Assembly: GCA_900208305.1 (NCBI GenBank)
Contig: OAPG01000014.1
Coordinates: 124,001-188,000 of the forward strand
Length of the DNA stretch: 64,000 bases
DNA from: Melanopsichium pennsylvanicum
Taxonomy: Eukaryota; Basidiomycota; Ustilaginomycetes; Ustilaginales
Direction of reading: 5' to 3'
Shown here: piece after piece, positions 24,101 to 35,041 of the stretch
Layout: each line of letters begins with the position of its first letter
Position numbering within the stretch: the first letter of the stretch is position 1
Translations under genes and position numbers: made by a program
Notes under the pieces: model-generated
What the model was told of the DNA's origin: nothing
Database searches by the model: none
What the model saw: only the letters and a program-made list of their open reading frames with translations

Positions 24101-26012
24101 CAAGCAAAAATACGTGTCGATCGAGAAAGAGGCCCTCAGTCGAATGATCCGACATCCTGGCGTTGTGACACTCTTCTGGACTTTTCAGGATCGCGAGAGT
24201 CTTTACTTTGTCCTTGAGCTGGCCAGTAAAGGCGAGCTGCTCACCTTCATTCGCAAGCACGGCAGCTTTGATCTAGCATCCGCCCGTTTCTACGCCGCCC
24301 AGCTGGCCGATACGATCGATGGTATGCATCGTGCCGGAGTTGTCCATCGAGATGTCAAGCCCGAAAACATTCTGCTGGACTCCCACAATCGCATCAAGAT
24401 CACCGACTTTGGAAGTGCCAAGATTGTTCATGCAGTCGGGAAAACCGAGACATTGGCCGCTCGTGAACCGCCTGCCGCTAATCAGCCGTCTCGAGCCGCT
24501 AGTTTTGTTGGTACGGCGGAGTACGTCTCACCCGAATTGCTTGTCGAGAAAGCGCAGCCAGCCGGAAAGCCTGCCGACTGGTGGGCGTTCGGATGCGTTC
24601 TATTTCAGATGCTTGCCGGACGACCTCCGTTCAAAGGTGTGAATGAGTATCAAACTTTGCAGAAGGTCAAGAACCGCGAATTTGCTTTTCCTGAGGGCTT
24701 CCCCGTCGATGCACAGGACCTGATCGACAAGGTTCTGGTCCTTGACCCTGTACAGAGACCATCGGCCACCGAGATCAAAGCCCACCGCTTCTTTTCCGAT
24801 ATCGACTTCGATCAGCTATGGGAGATGAACATGCCAGAGATCAAGACGGGTCTTGTGCAGCCTCTGCCTGCACAAAAGCAGCGCGGTTTCGGCGATACGA
24901 GCGAACTCAGCTTCGACGAAGGCTTCGGCAGCTCCGACGAATCACAAGCTTACAACGGCGACACGCAGAGCATCGACTATCAGACTCGGGAGAGGCCCGA
25001 AGACAGCTGTCTGAGTCTAGACGCGGCCTCCTCGACGCAACCCAACGATGCTGACGATTCTGACTTATCAGATGTAGGCTCCAACGATCGTGCAGCCGGC
25101 AGTGGTGACAACAGCTTGCCCAAGCGACAGAGCGGCTTACAGCGCTTGGCAGATGGGTTTCAGAGCAGGTTCACGTCGAACAGCGCTGGACCAACGAGTC
25201 AGGGCGGCAGTGGCCTTGCGACACAGCAAGGTGGCAGTGCAGCTCCCAGGCGCAAGTTTTCAACCATGTCGATCGACGCCGCGAATCAAGTGGTGGCTCC
25301 CGCGGCCTCGGAGAGCAAGACCGATGTTGGAGGTCAAGCAGCTGCTACGGGGTTGCGACCCTTCTCCAGGTCGATGCAGGCCATGAACAGCAGTGCCAGT
25401 GCCAATGCCAGTCCTAGCTCTATCGGTAGAGTCCCACAGCCTGCTGTTTCCAACGGCGGCAGCCTTGCATCCGCATCGCCAGGTGGATTACAGCAGAGCT
25501 GGGCAGCATTGTTGCTTCCCAAGGAGCTGATGCTATACAGTCTTCCTGTAGCGCAAAAGAAGACAGGGACGGGCAAGATGTTCACCAAGCGCCGCCAGCT
25601 CGTGCTTACCGACTTTCCTCGGCTATTGTGCGTCAAAGAGACGGCTGCAGCACTCAAGGTCAAGAGCGAGGTCATTCTCGCCGCCCCTGCCAAATTAGGC
25701 GAGGCTGACGCGACAACAAATCACGATACATCGGGCACAGCGCCGATCAAGGCTGGCGCGTTTGAGATGCTCTCTGGTCGTCAAGTGTCCGGACAATCGG
25801 ACGACGAGGCCGAAGTTGACGAAGTTACCGCTGCCAATGTGAGGTCCTCGCAGCAAACCATCCCCAATCTCGTGACGGGACTCGAGTACCGGGGTGGCAG
25901 GGCATTAACGATTCGTATCGCGAACGGGCGCACCTTTGTGTACGAAACACTGTCCGGCGACGCTTCTGCGCTGGTACGAAGCATCCAGGAAGCCAGAAGA
26001 TCGGCAATATGA
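21114..26012 (+). CDS. PDK1/Pkh-type Ser/Thr kinase with C-terminal PH-like domain
   Basis: A single-exon frame of 1632 residues. Roughly the first 910 are disordered and Ser/Pro/Ala-rich. The AGC kinase domain (about 914-1240) has the glycine loop GEGSYS, Lys in AYAIKVL, HRDVKPENILL, DFGSAKIV and the activation-loop sequence SFVGTAEYVSPELL, which closely matches the autophosphorylated PDK1 loop. The C-terminal 165 residues start LLLPKELMLYSLPV and resemble the PDK1-type PH domain. The family phosphorylates activation loops of other AGC kinases and in yeast controls sphingolipid-responsive cell-wall and eisosome signalling. Oddities are the very long N-terminus and about 45 extra residues, including a basic RKRRRR patch, between the glycine loop and the catalytic lysine. 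Orthology to Pkh1/2 or Ksg1 is strong at kinase level. Confidence 0.92.
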   Translation: MSDQPTSAVDQAASDQQENGFASPTPMDTGFQHPNSDDKYAANAPEGHPSAGPSASNSPMSAPTPLYAPAAPTSISATSSAAASRAGSIRSNAPPSSSASTTRIRKGLLSRAGSEAEDRISRAASAVHQLTTDDDDDDPMISDSAMPRRFASQKRGPSGIISNSRQSSQSSLSPTTWGQRPGAASQKPHSSASSIASGNRSGSGEASEGGRSIGSVSLGRAMSVSSVSSVNSTSSLEAVPFREAPLGNVRFGFGGGALRAGGRTTRNRPYGPLAMSIQPREEQSNASQACGQDATHAQDVSDGLTPNSYLAPPAGTEALTTSLSVSAPTSDRYKGVPKPASDAWMYRVGPGMRTNKPRMAPAAGPDSGEQLVEDESSSPAKRSREVLRQKFAKGAGRLGIKTNIVTGLGASPSDQSAVYNPLDSSEDELNLVPPSRTPLPRNSSYFSSAPHSASSAAGTTLHPSLTPVPADFRTSSVTNAPLFVPKYGEDLQSSRLTPDPLTPSASASNSQDVASLPPLSYTGGTRSISTDLSLYPVSGGPNDRVGLNYPRRRSSATQKPLFLRAESSNDALDRTASPGLLVHDSSAADAPAAEPSLFTLVTSGSSAQRTSQAYASLAAGNGTQVSPHLTPAEVVRMEAQAGIASLPDSPSEPSPVPASYSPALGDETATNRPLRDSSQCRLRRPSSGAGSEASPSLGPAAGPSRRPESLQRQRLWSNAKRPVILRARTSESSISRGRRSQSLDRKVSSPAPASPVEGPMLEGDYDRPGMHSKNTSSSTVSGNELSARPPPHVAVIPEDDGAVGGYIESPDRIQDSPRPPSEVDADQHMALSPPSAGSLSSLVHPAPGPRSASPASQLARSPETIRVGPARITDSIYGLSPGSISNLRSPRLQPSSGSIVPERSTTPSRTLPRGPNDFHFGETLGEGSYSTVLEAWDLLSGPSPKEAGVVDLNATSAAAAMVGSDSSRKRRRRIDLVGRKAYAIKVLDKVHILKQGKQKYVSIEKEALSRMIRHPGVVTLFWTFQDRESLYFVLELASKGELLTFIRKHGSFDLASARFYAAQLADTIDGMHRAGVVHRDVKPENILLDSHNRIKITDFGSAKIVHAVGKTETLAAREPPAANQPSRAASFVGTAEYVSPELLVEKAQPAGKPADWWAFGCVLFQMLAGRPPFKGVNEYQTLQKVKNREFAFPEGFPVDAQDLIDKVLVLDPVQRPSATEIKAHRFFSDIDFDQLWEMNMPEIKTGLVQPLPAQKQRGFGDTSELSFDEGFGSSDESQAYNGDTQSIDYQTRERPEDSCLSLDAASSTQPNDADDSDLSDVGSNDRAAGSGDNSLPKRQSGLQRLADGFQSRFTSNSAGPTSQGGSGLATQQGGSAAPRRKFSTMSIDAANQVVAPAASESKTDVGGQAAATGLRPFSRSMQAMNSSASANASPSSIGRVPQPAVSNGGSLASASPGGLQQSWAALLLPKELMLYSLPVAQKKTGTGKMFTKRRQLVLTDFPRLLCVKETAAALKVKSEVILAAPAKLGEADATTNHDTSGTAPIKAGAFEMLSGRQVSGQSDDEAEVDEVTAANVRSSQQTIPNLVTGLEYRGGRALTIRIANGRTFVYETLSGDASALVRSIQEARRSAI

Positions 26013-26934
26013 TGAGAAGGTGTACATGCACACTCATCTTCACTAGCGTGATACTGTAAATAAAAACACTGATGCTTCCCTAACGCCCTTCACTACACTC
26101 TTCATACACCTGTCAGCAGTTGCAGTTGCAGTCGCACCAAATTTATGATCGAGCTCATGCTAGTGGAACCACGTCTGCGCATCCAGCTGTGAATTGAAAG
26201 GAATAAATGCGGATTTGGCGTGGTGCGTTATCGACGGCAGATCAGTAAGCTTTCGTTCGGGCTCGGAAAGGAGATGTAAGGTCTAGCTTAGCAAGCGAGG
26301 CGTCTGTTAGTGGTTCAGAAGCAATGTTGTCCGCATTACGAGGAGGAGCTCTACAAAGCACTCTCGTTTAGCAAAGCGGACGAAATTCATGCCCTGTGTG
26401 GGGAAAGAGAGGTTATATGCCCGGGTGATGTGGCTCTGTATGTTCCCCACAGGGCGGAGTGAAGATTGCTCAAGAGGCAGAGGCAGAATGAGTGGGGTCC
26501 ACAGTTGTTGGCATGCCGGGTGAGCTGTTCCGAGCCAGACAGCGCTGGGATGTCCAGACCTAAGATCAAGACTAAGTTCGTTACATGTCCAAGGCTCGAC
26601 TTTTGTCGCAATGGATCTATTGTAGACGGATTCTTTTGGATCCAGGGTTGGGGTTGGGGTTTGGTCACTTTGATGGCAAGTGTCGCTCATCTCTTGCCAG
26701 TTTGGACCTTGGGGTGGGTTTTTTTTTTTTTTTTTTTTGGTGGTATCTGATCACGTTGCGATGCAAGCCCCAGTCACAATATTACTACATGAACACACTT
26801 CTTTCTCTTGCCAATGTCAGATCCAGAATCTCAGACAAGCTGGTACGTGCGTGGGGAAAGATGCAACAGGGTATATATATGGCATGAACAGGTGCCGAGG
26901 GGGGAAGGGAGGAAGGGAGCCAGTGCGGGCAGAT

Positions 26935-26962
<28 letters not shown>
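26935..26962. repeat. Poly-A run
   Basis: 28 consecutive A residues in intergenic DNA. It has no associated reverse-transcriptase remnant or target-site duplication that I can see. Confidence 0.95.
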
Positions 26963-26965
<3 letters not shown>

Positions 26966-28841
26966 GGCTAAGCGAATCGGGTGCGGATGATATTCGGACA
27001 AACCCTGGGCATAACGCCCGCTCTGACTCGGAACACAGCGCACATAGCCTTTCAGGCACACACCTTGTCATGCACCTGCTCTCTGCAGCGCTATGTGGCA
27101 CGCACGGGGCAATGCGTAAGTTGATGAAATCGAAGCGGACATCATACAGTTACTCTCAGGGCCAAGGATCCGGAACGTTTCGAGACAAAGCTCAACGCCG
27201 GCTGTCAAAGCATAAGCTTGTTCGAGCAGAGCAGATCGGTCAAGATCAGGCAGCATTTCGGGCCGATTTACGTGTCAGTCTACGATCGCATCTGGTCATC
27301 CGCTGCAATCTGAATGAGGAGTGATCGGGCCAGCCCACTGTGACTCGGGCTTGCTCAAAGTGAGGCCGCATTTTGATCCTCGATTTTGTTGTTCACAAAA
27401 CGGCGAAAAAAACGAGTCAAGGCTGCAACACATGCAACTTTTTTGGCAGAAAGAAATTTAACGACACAGACACCCAGAAATAACAAAATCCTGATTGACG
27501 CACCATGCGACTCGGTTGCAAAGTTCAGCCGAAATCTTATACGGAACAGTAAATTACAATGCAGTAAATTTATCATACCCTATAGTAAATTCACTGTACC
27601 CTACTGACCCGTGAATCTCGACGGCCTTTCTGTCAGCTTTGAAGGGGGTTTTTGCCTTCTTTTTTTTCTTTTTTTTTTTTTCTTGAGGCCATGTTCTGTT
27701 TCCCTCCTGAAATTTCTTTGACACCTAGCACTTTTCTGAGACAGAGGCTGCCGCGAGTTGTCGGTCTCTAGCACCCAAGAGCGGCCTCGCTCGCTCAGCT
27801 GGCGTGAGCTCCATGCTCGAACCATGCCCAGGCATTGTTGACCTCCAATATCGGTGCCGTGATTTTATTCGGTGAGATTGAGCTGCTACAAGCTAGCCTG
27901 CCGGTATTGATTGGGTTCGCAGTAGTCTCCATGCAGTAAGAAGCAAAGAAAGAAAGGCCGCAAGGGCAACCAGAAGGGGGTCGTAATGTTTCGAACCCTG
28001 ACTTCAGGCACGGGAGAGGATCGTGGCTCGAGACACGCGTGAATATATTTGCCGAGGCTAATCTTTCTAGGAGCAACCCACAACACCTTAGCCGGGACTG
28101 CCACGCGGCACAGAGAGGAAAAAAAAAAGGTCAAGATCAAATTAAAATCGCACGTCTGGACCGAGCCAAGATTCTACAATCACTTCTGCCAAGGCTCAAT
28201 TGTGTCTTGGGACAATCGCCAAGCTGAATCTGATTCGAGCTAAAATCGAACAAACCCAGGTTGAGAATATTGCGGTTTGAGCAAGCCTGCTAGAGAGCAG
28301 CAAAAACATTGTCAACACCCCGGACAACTCGAGCAACAGCACAGACAGAGACAGTTGTATGCACCATTCAAACTGTCGGGCGAATTTTTGAATTTACGCG
28401 GTCAGCTGCATCTGATTTCTCCGGAAATTTCTCCTTTTCTGTTGCACGCATGCAGGTAGAATTCAGACTGATCTAGATAGATTCAACACAGTCGAAATTA
28501 CACGATGAAGTGCAAAGTATATTCAGCATAAAATGGATGGAAGCAACGGAAGGAGAGCTGGCTTGCAAAAGACACATACGATGGGCGTGAGCTGGCGACA
28601 GGATCGGATTATCAAATTTCTCCAAGTTTGAGGAGTCCGAACTGTCTCATTGATGAGCTTGGATTTCAAACTTCAGCTGATTGGGTCAAAATTACACAAC
28701 AAAATAGTGTATGCAAGGCTGCAGTCATAACGGAGAAATTTCGTTGAAACTTCGCTGTTTCCTCGTTCGCATTTGTCAGTACCCAAATCAGATGTGCACC
28801 AGCGCGTAAGCTCTCATCGTTTCGACCTCTCTTCACAATTG

Positions 28842-28885
28842 TTTTTTTTTTTTTTTTTTTTTTTTTTTGTTTTTTTTTTTTTTTT
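28842..28885. repeat. Interrupted poly-T run
   Basis: 27 T, one G, then 16 T. Intergenic. Confidence 0.95.
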
Positions 28886-31800
28886 GATCGCGATGCTTTC
28901 TTCCCGCGCTAAGGGCTGACGATCGGACGATCGGACAACCTCCCCGTAGCGTGTCTCTTGTTCTGGCTCGTTGAGACGGGCTCACTTGTGTCTTGCCGGT
29001 CGAACTCAAGCCAATTTTGACGGTATGACTCCTCCTCCTCGCAGGTTGGTTTGTGTTGCATTTCATCCACCTCGATGCCGACTTGGAATCCCTCTCACGC
29101 GATTATACACCCAAGATTATCAACGCCGCAACGCTATCCCGTTAGCTGCACTGCACATCAACGCTTATCCAAGGCTGGGCACAGCATTTCGGTGCAACTC
29201 AGCATGGTCATGGCGCGGGGAAGATTGAGCCCCGAATATGTACAAAAGGGAAACTGGTGGACTTTGTTTGCATTCTTGTCAATGGTGGCAGCTTGCATCC
29301 ATCAACCGGCAACCAAGTTTCGTACCTGCATCGCGATCTGAACCATTCCTACGCGGCCTTGCTGACGCCGCTGTAGCTTCTTTGCCATCTTCTTGACACC
29401 ATCAGCCGTAACATCCAGCATTTCCTCTCGAAGAGCGCTTTTGACGGGGTTAAGACGCCAGCTGCCAATTGGTCGAACTGACATGAACTGATCTGTCAAA
29501 TTTAGCGTCAACGGCCACGCGATTATACCTTTTTTGAAACACTGGAACCGTGTACCTGAATCTGCAACTAGCACCGATTTCCAACAGTAGCCTTGAGGAC
29601 AATGAAGAGCGAACGCAGCTAAAGAACTCTCCGTCCTTGTTGCTCGGCCGACGAATAAATGCTCCGGATTTCGCCGGAGTGTACTGTGATAGTATGGCAA
29701 CTTGGCCGGCAAAAGGGATGACAGCCGTCGACCATGAATCGGAGAGCAACACCTCAGAAGGCTCCATCAATGCCCCAAAGTTTCTATCCACTCAACTTGA
29801 CCATAGCCAAGATTCTTGTGAGCGCTACACAACATCGATCAGTACCGCCCAATTTGACAATGGCACTCCAAGAAAAGGCTGACATGCGAGATCTCGCTCT
29901 GCTGAAATTCGGCGATAAGTCGCACTCTGGTTCGTTCATTTCGTCGAAATTCAGACCACATGTTTTGTCTTGGCCCAATTTTCTGGCCCTCTTTGCTGCT
30001 TAGCACTTTAGCAGGCATTTGGGATGGACTAGAGTCGATGTTGACTGCAGGGATGCGGAGGAATTTCGAAAGCCGTCCACGCATTTCCCCCTCCTTTCAT
30101 TTTTTTTCTCTTTTCATTAGGGCTTGAAACTGCACAACCCAGACTCATCGACCGATGCTGGACCTAGCAGTTTTCGTCCAAGATACCTGGGTATTGCATT
30201 CGACCTTGAGCTCTGGAGCCAGTGACACAGCGTCGTCGTTGCGATTCTGTCATCTAAGCGAGGTCACTTCACTCCCCCGCTCCATGAATTGCTGGCTGCT
30301 CCAGGGATCTCGAAGCAGGCACGATATCGAGCGGGCCGTGTCACGACGCTGGTCTGTCCGACGGAAAGCCTGAGCTCTTCTACGTTCTACCGCTGGTCAC
30401 AAAACCGAAAGTCAAGTTGTTACATCCTGCAGCTCTTGAAGTTTAGATGACCTTTCTCGGACTCAGGAATAGCCCATCGATCATAGAAGCGTTGCTCAAG
30501 CTTGGCAGTGAGAGAAGCGATCGTATCTAGCGGTAGCTGCTGAAGGGACAACAAGGTTGGCCGATGTAAGCACGAGAAGGGGAACTTTCAGGAAAGAGTG
30601 GCGTTGCGCGGGCAAGCGATTTCCCGCTTCTGTCATGGCTTTTTGGGCTCCAACAGTCACCGACGGTCGCGCTTGACGACTTCCGACACTGCCTTGCACA
30701 ACGTAGCATCGCTCCGTGTTGACCTTGATCGAGACCACAGTTCTGAGTGTTGAACCGCATCAACGAGCGGAATGAACAAGATGACGAATAAAAGAGAGAG
30801 GTAAGCAGGGAACTTGCAACAAGGATGTGGGGCGAATGAGCAGAATTCATGAAATGCCCCGGGCTTGACGCGTGTTCGAGCTTGACTCCAGAGAAAGAGA
30901 AAGCCACGCAGAGCTGTAATAACTACTTGTTCGCATCACAAGGCAGTGTGAAAATAGAGCCAGCGCGGGGAGACCCCGAATTGTGCTTTGAACGGTGTGG
31001 CAAAGGAGCATGCAGGCGTACTTGTCACAATAATTTAGCCAAGAACCATGACTTAGACACAGCTATACGTAATTGTAATACTGGAATGAAATGGCCAGGT
31101 CAGGGAGGAGGCGGACAATTCGAAAGCTGAAGTTACAAAGCAAAGAGGGTCCTGCTTTCGCGCGCGACATTGCTTTGAACAAGTGCTAGCATTGGCATAC
31201 ACAGTGCATTCAATATCGACCCACGTATCAATCTTGTTGCTCTCACACCGTGACCTTCATCACAATAATAATTAGAGGGCCCGGCAGTGCATACAGCTGA
31301 AGATGCTCGCAGTAAGCGAATGCGAGATTGGATTGCCACCTCTCAAGGTGGGACGATTGGAAATCCTTAGACAACAATGATTACAGTAATAGAAATTTAC
31401 TTGGCATACGAGGCCACCTGCGTTTTGGTGGGTGCTGGGAATATGGATGAGCAACAACCGAATGCGAGGGCTGCCTCACCACATACGTTTAAGTGTCTGG
31501 CGCGAACTCGGCCAGCGCTGTATTGATGTGGCCCTTGATACACAGTGTGGGTTTGCGCAGTCACAAGACGGATGAACCACCCCTCGAGAGCAAATCAGAA
31601 TGCTAAGCGAGCGGGCGAGGTCGAGCTCCAGTCGTAAATGGACGGACCCTGGAATCGGCGTGTTGTGCGAAAGACGAAAGACAAAGGAGGCTCGAACCAA
31701 TAAAATCAAGAGGGGAGCAAGCCATCGGAGACTGAACAACCTAGACCTCAAGTCGACGCGGTCAAGTCTGTCGTCAAATCTGGGTAATCTGGGTCCCCGC

Positions 31801-32598
31801 TTCTAGCCTGAGATGAGGCAAAGTGCCTCATAGTCTCATCCCCACCTACGTATTGCTTTGACCAAGGCTCCTCAACAGTCTTCTTTCGTCTGAACCTGTG
31901 GCTGGCCACGCTTATAGTACCCTCCGAATTTCATTCGTTGCATTTTTTTGACCGTCCTCTTGCTCAACTACACTGCTCGATTGAGAAGCTGGACCACCGG
32001 AATTTTCTTACAATTGTTTTTGTTTTTATTTTTATTTTTTTTCCCTTCCTCTTCCTTCCTGCTTTTTTGCCCCGCCTGTCGTTGATCTCCCCGCTGCGTT
32101 CTACCCTGCAGTTTTCCTCTCATAACCGGGGTTCTCTTGCCTCCTTTCCCTTCAGACCACAGGGTCAGGCCAGGGTTTCTCCAGATTTGCCCTCTCGCGT
32201 GAGGAGTTTGGGGTCCCCATGTGTATTGATTGGATATTTGGCTAACTGGGCAATTGTTCCCGCCATGGTGCCCCATGCTGTCGTCTCCTGCCTGAATTAC
32301 GACACAAAGAGTGTGACTTCTGCTACCCATCTAGTAGTCGATTCTAGCCAGCCAGCAACGCCTACATTGGAGAGAACCCGACAACTTCTTTCCCCCTCTC
32401 TGTTTGTTTCTTTTTCTTTTTCTTTTCTTTTTTTTTTTTTTTTTTCCATCCCTTCTTTTCTCTTTCGCCTCCCTCCCGGCTACTGCAGTGCCGTGCTCTA
32501 CTACGACACCATGCTATGCTACACCGCGCCGAACGCCTAGCCTCGCCCCTACACCCACCTACTCGTCACAACAACCCCCCCCTCGTTGCCTACATAAA

Positions 32599-32619
32599 CC
32601 CCCCCCCCCCCCCCCCCCC
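32599..32619. repeat. Poly-C run in transporter leader
   Basis: 21 consecutive C residues about 140 bases upstream of the transporter ATG, within a long pyrimidine-rich leader that also has a T run at 32428-32445. Exact length may be uncertain because homopolymers are error-prone. Confidence 0.85.
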
Positions 32620-32756
32620 TCCGACTTCTTCTTCATCCCCTCCATCCTTTACCATCCCATCAAGCTTCGTGGCTCTCCTTTCCTCTTCAAGACAAGCTTG
32701 TCTCCGCATCCTATTACTCTCTCTACACCACTCTCCCACCCTTCAATCGCTTCAAT

Positions 32757-34391
32757 ATGGCTGGAGGTGCTGTTGCCGATGTCGGCTATGCCTCAACAGG
32801 CCCTGTGGCCCGCCCCGCCAGCGTTAGGCAGTCGCTCCCCGCGATCCTTGTCGCTGCTGCCTCGGCCTTCGGTGGTGTCCTCTACGGATACGACACCGGT
32901 ACAATTTCCGGTCTTCTTGCCATGGACAACTTCAAGCAGACATTTGGTCGGTTTTACGAGAACGTTCCTTCCAACACCAGTGCTACCGCCAAGCCAGGTT
33001 TCGACCTGAGCACCAACGACACTTCGCTCGTCGTCTCAATTCTTTCCGCTGGTACCTTTGCTGGCGCCCTTGCCGGTGCTCCCATTTCTGATATCTGCGG
33101 TCGACGATGGGGTATGCAAGTTGCTCTCGTCGTTTTCTGTGCCGGTGTCATCATGCAGATGGCCACCACTGACCTCAACGTCTTCATTGGTGGTCGTGTC
33201 GTTGCTGGCATCGGTGTCGGTATCCTTTCCACTATTGTCCCCATGTACCAGTCCGAGACTGCTCCCCGTTGGATCCGTGGTGCCGTTGTTTCCGGTTACC
33301 AGTGGGCCATCACCATCGGTCTCCTCTGCGCTTCCCTTGCCACTAACGGTACCAAGAATCGCGACAACACCAGCGCATGGCGCATCCCTATCGGTATCCA
33401 ATTCGCTTTCGCTCTCGTCCTTTGCGCTTTCTTCTTGATCCTTCCCGAATCGCCTCGTTGGCTCGTCAAGAGGGGCAACAGCGAGGGCGCTTGCAAGTCG
33501 CTCGCTCGCCTCAACTCCACCGATGTCGACGACCCGCTCGTTCGCTCCGAGCTCTCGGTCATCCAGACTAACCTCGACATCGAGCTCACCCACTCCACTG
33601 GCTCTTACCTTGACTGCTTCAAATTCAACGACCGAAAGTACTCCCTCCGTGCTTTCACTGGTATCTTCATCCAAGCCTTCCAACAGCTCACTGGTATCAA
33701 CTTCATCTTCTACTTTGGCACCCGTTTCTTCCAGTCTGCTCTCCCCAATTCCGACCCCTTCATCTTCTCGGTCATCTCCAATGTCGTCAACGTCGTCACC
33801 ACCCTTCCAGGCATGTACATGATGGAGCGTGTCGGTCGCCGAAACCTTCTCATTTGGGGCGCCGTCTGGATGTGCGTTTGCGAGCTCATTGTCGCCGTCG
33901 TCGGTACCACTGTTCCCACTAGTAACACTGCCGGTGGTAAGACTCTTGTTGCTTTCGTCTGCATCTACATTGCCGGTTTCGCCGCGACCTGGGGCCCCGC
34001 CGCTTGGGTGGTTTGCGGTGAGATCTTCCCTCTTGCCATCCGTGCCAAGGCTCTCTCGCTCTGCACTGCCTCAAACTGGCTCTGGAACTTTGGTATTGGT
34101 TACGCCACTCCCTACCTTGTCGACTCTGGTGCCGGCCACGCTGGTCTCGGTACGAAGGTCTTCTTTATCTGGACCGGTACTTGCGCTGGCTGTGTCGTGT
34201 TCGCCTACCTCTTTGTCTACGAGACCCGTCTCCTTTCGCTTGAGGAGGTCGACGAGCTGTACTCGCAGTGCACTGCCAGCACCTCGATCCGTGCCAACAA
34301 CGAGATGCGCGCTCGCCGCTCCGACCTTGAGGGTGCCGTTGCTCCTCCCAAGGACGACGAGCTCGCCACCCACGATGAGAAAAAGTACTAA
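32757..34391 (+). CDS. HXT1: Hexose transporter, MFS sugar-porter family
   Basis: A 544-residue single-exon protein with about 12 hydrophobic segments. Sugar-porter signatures are intact: FGGVLYGYDTGTISGLL in TM1, DICGRRWGM in the loop after TM2, GRVVAGIGVG, PESPRWLVKRG after TM6, QQLTGINFIFYFGTRFF in TM7, MERVGRR, and ETRLLSLEEVDELY after TM12, a variant of the usual PETKG..LEE. It should import hexoses by proton symport or facilitation at the plasma membrane. It resembles the smut Hxt1 type; the symbol is by similarity only. The cytosolic tail is short and charged, not the long tail of Snf3/Rgt2 sensors. Codons are strongly C-ending, which suggests high expression. Confidence 0.88.
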   Translation: MAGGAVADVGYASTGPVARPASVRQSLPAILVAAASAFGGVLYGYDTGTISGLLAMDNFKQTFGRFYENVPSNTSATAKPGFDLSTNDTSLVVSILSAGTFAGALAGAPISDICGRRWGMQVALVVFCAGVIMQMATTDLNVFIGGRVVAGIGVGILSTIVPMYQSETAPRWIRGAVVSGYQWAITIGLLCASLATNGTKNRDNTSAWRIPIGIQFAFALVLCAFFLILPESPRWLVKRGNSEGACKSLARLNSTDVDDPLVRSELSVIQTNLDIELTHSTGSYLDCFKFNDRKYSLRAFTGIFIQAFQQLTGINFIFYFGTRFFQSALPNSDPFIFSVISNVVNVVTTLPGMYMMERVGRRNLLIWGAVWMCVCELIVAVVGTTVPTSNTAGGKTLVAFVCIYIAGFAATWGPAAWVVCGEIFPLAIRAKALSLCTASNWLWNFGIGYATPYLVDSGAGHAGLGTKVFFIWTGTCAGCVVFAYLFVYETRLLSLEEVDELYSQCTASTSIRANNEMRARRSDLEGAVAPPKDDELATHDEKKY

Positions 34392-35041
34392 GCAACACGT
34401 TGCTCTATCTTCTTTCTTCCACCCTTTTCTTTACAAACACGTCTGCTCGATCTCTAGCCTTCGCGCTGCTTGATCAAATTATGTACTCTTGATGACAGAA
34501 TATGTCTTTCTTCCTTCCATATTGTCACGGATTCCCGAACTGTAACTCATGTCTTCTCACCTCACTAAAACGTGCCTACCTGCAAAGGGCTGTACGCTTC
34601 ACATTGTTTATCATAGCAATCTCATACCCCATATCTCGGTCCTCGTTTCCTCCGCCTGTCTCTTGAATGCTGTGCTTAGTTTCGAGTTCCGTATATTTCA
34701 TGTCGGTCTCGGGCTGCGTTGTCCAGGGAACAACTGGCAGATGTGTCCAGAACCGCGATCATCGATTTCATTAAGCTTTGCCTGTTTGAATCCTGAACTT
34801 GTCCCCACGCCAGCAGCGTTTTGGCTCAACGCAGCGGCCGTTTCGCGTCATCAGACCTGACACACATCGGAACCGAGGATCGTAGCCACGACAAGCCACG
34901 TGGTAAATGTGGTTAAGCTCAGTCCAACACAGATTCTTTCTAACTAGGTTGTCGTCCTTCCAATTGCTGCAGAGCGAAGACCTATGAATAAGGCTCTTGC
35001 AACAAGCTCACTTGTCCTCGCCTTCCTATGTACATCCAGAT
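34392..35041. other. Intergenic region
   Basis: 650 bases between two plus-strand genes: the transporter 3' UTR and the promoter of the dehydrogenase. No gene or distinctive repeat is seen. Confidence 0.45.

Larger units (their letters stand above)
26013..32756. other. 6.7-kb stretch without a supported gene
   Basis: The longest gap in the window. It contains poly-T at 26719-26738, poly-A at 26935-26962, a long interrupted poly-T at 28842-28885, and AT-rich repeats of AGTAAATT near 27547-27600. Open frames here are short and mostly driven by homopolymers. One possible spliced coding block on the minus strand (about 28917-29530) is described as a finding. The right end (about 31930-32756) is a pyrimidine-rich leader belonging to the transporter gene. 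Confidence 0.5.

Noticed and set aside
26645..26665. Telomere-like GGGTTGGGGTTGGGG
   Set aside because: Only about two repeat units, in the middle of the window; too short to be telomeric.
26935..26962. Poly-A run as a possible retroposon tail
   Set aside because: No reverse-transcribed body, truncated gene or flanking duplication could be found next to it.
26680..27324. 214-aa open frame through poly-G/T and poly-A runs
   Set aside because: It is driven by homopolymers (Phe and Lys runs) with no conserved-looking segment.
27960..28030. tRNA-like GGGTTCGAAA on the minus strand (near 27990)
   Set aside because: The T-stem does not pair (CAGGG against CATTA) and no acceptor or anticodon arm fits.
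33036..33683. 215-aa minus-strand open frame opposite the hexose transporter
   Set aside because: Same antisense-shadow effect of C-ending codons; acidic low-complexity product with no domain.
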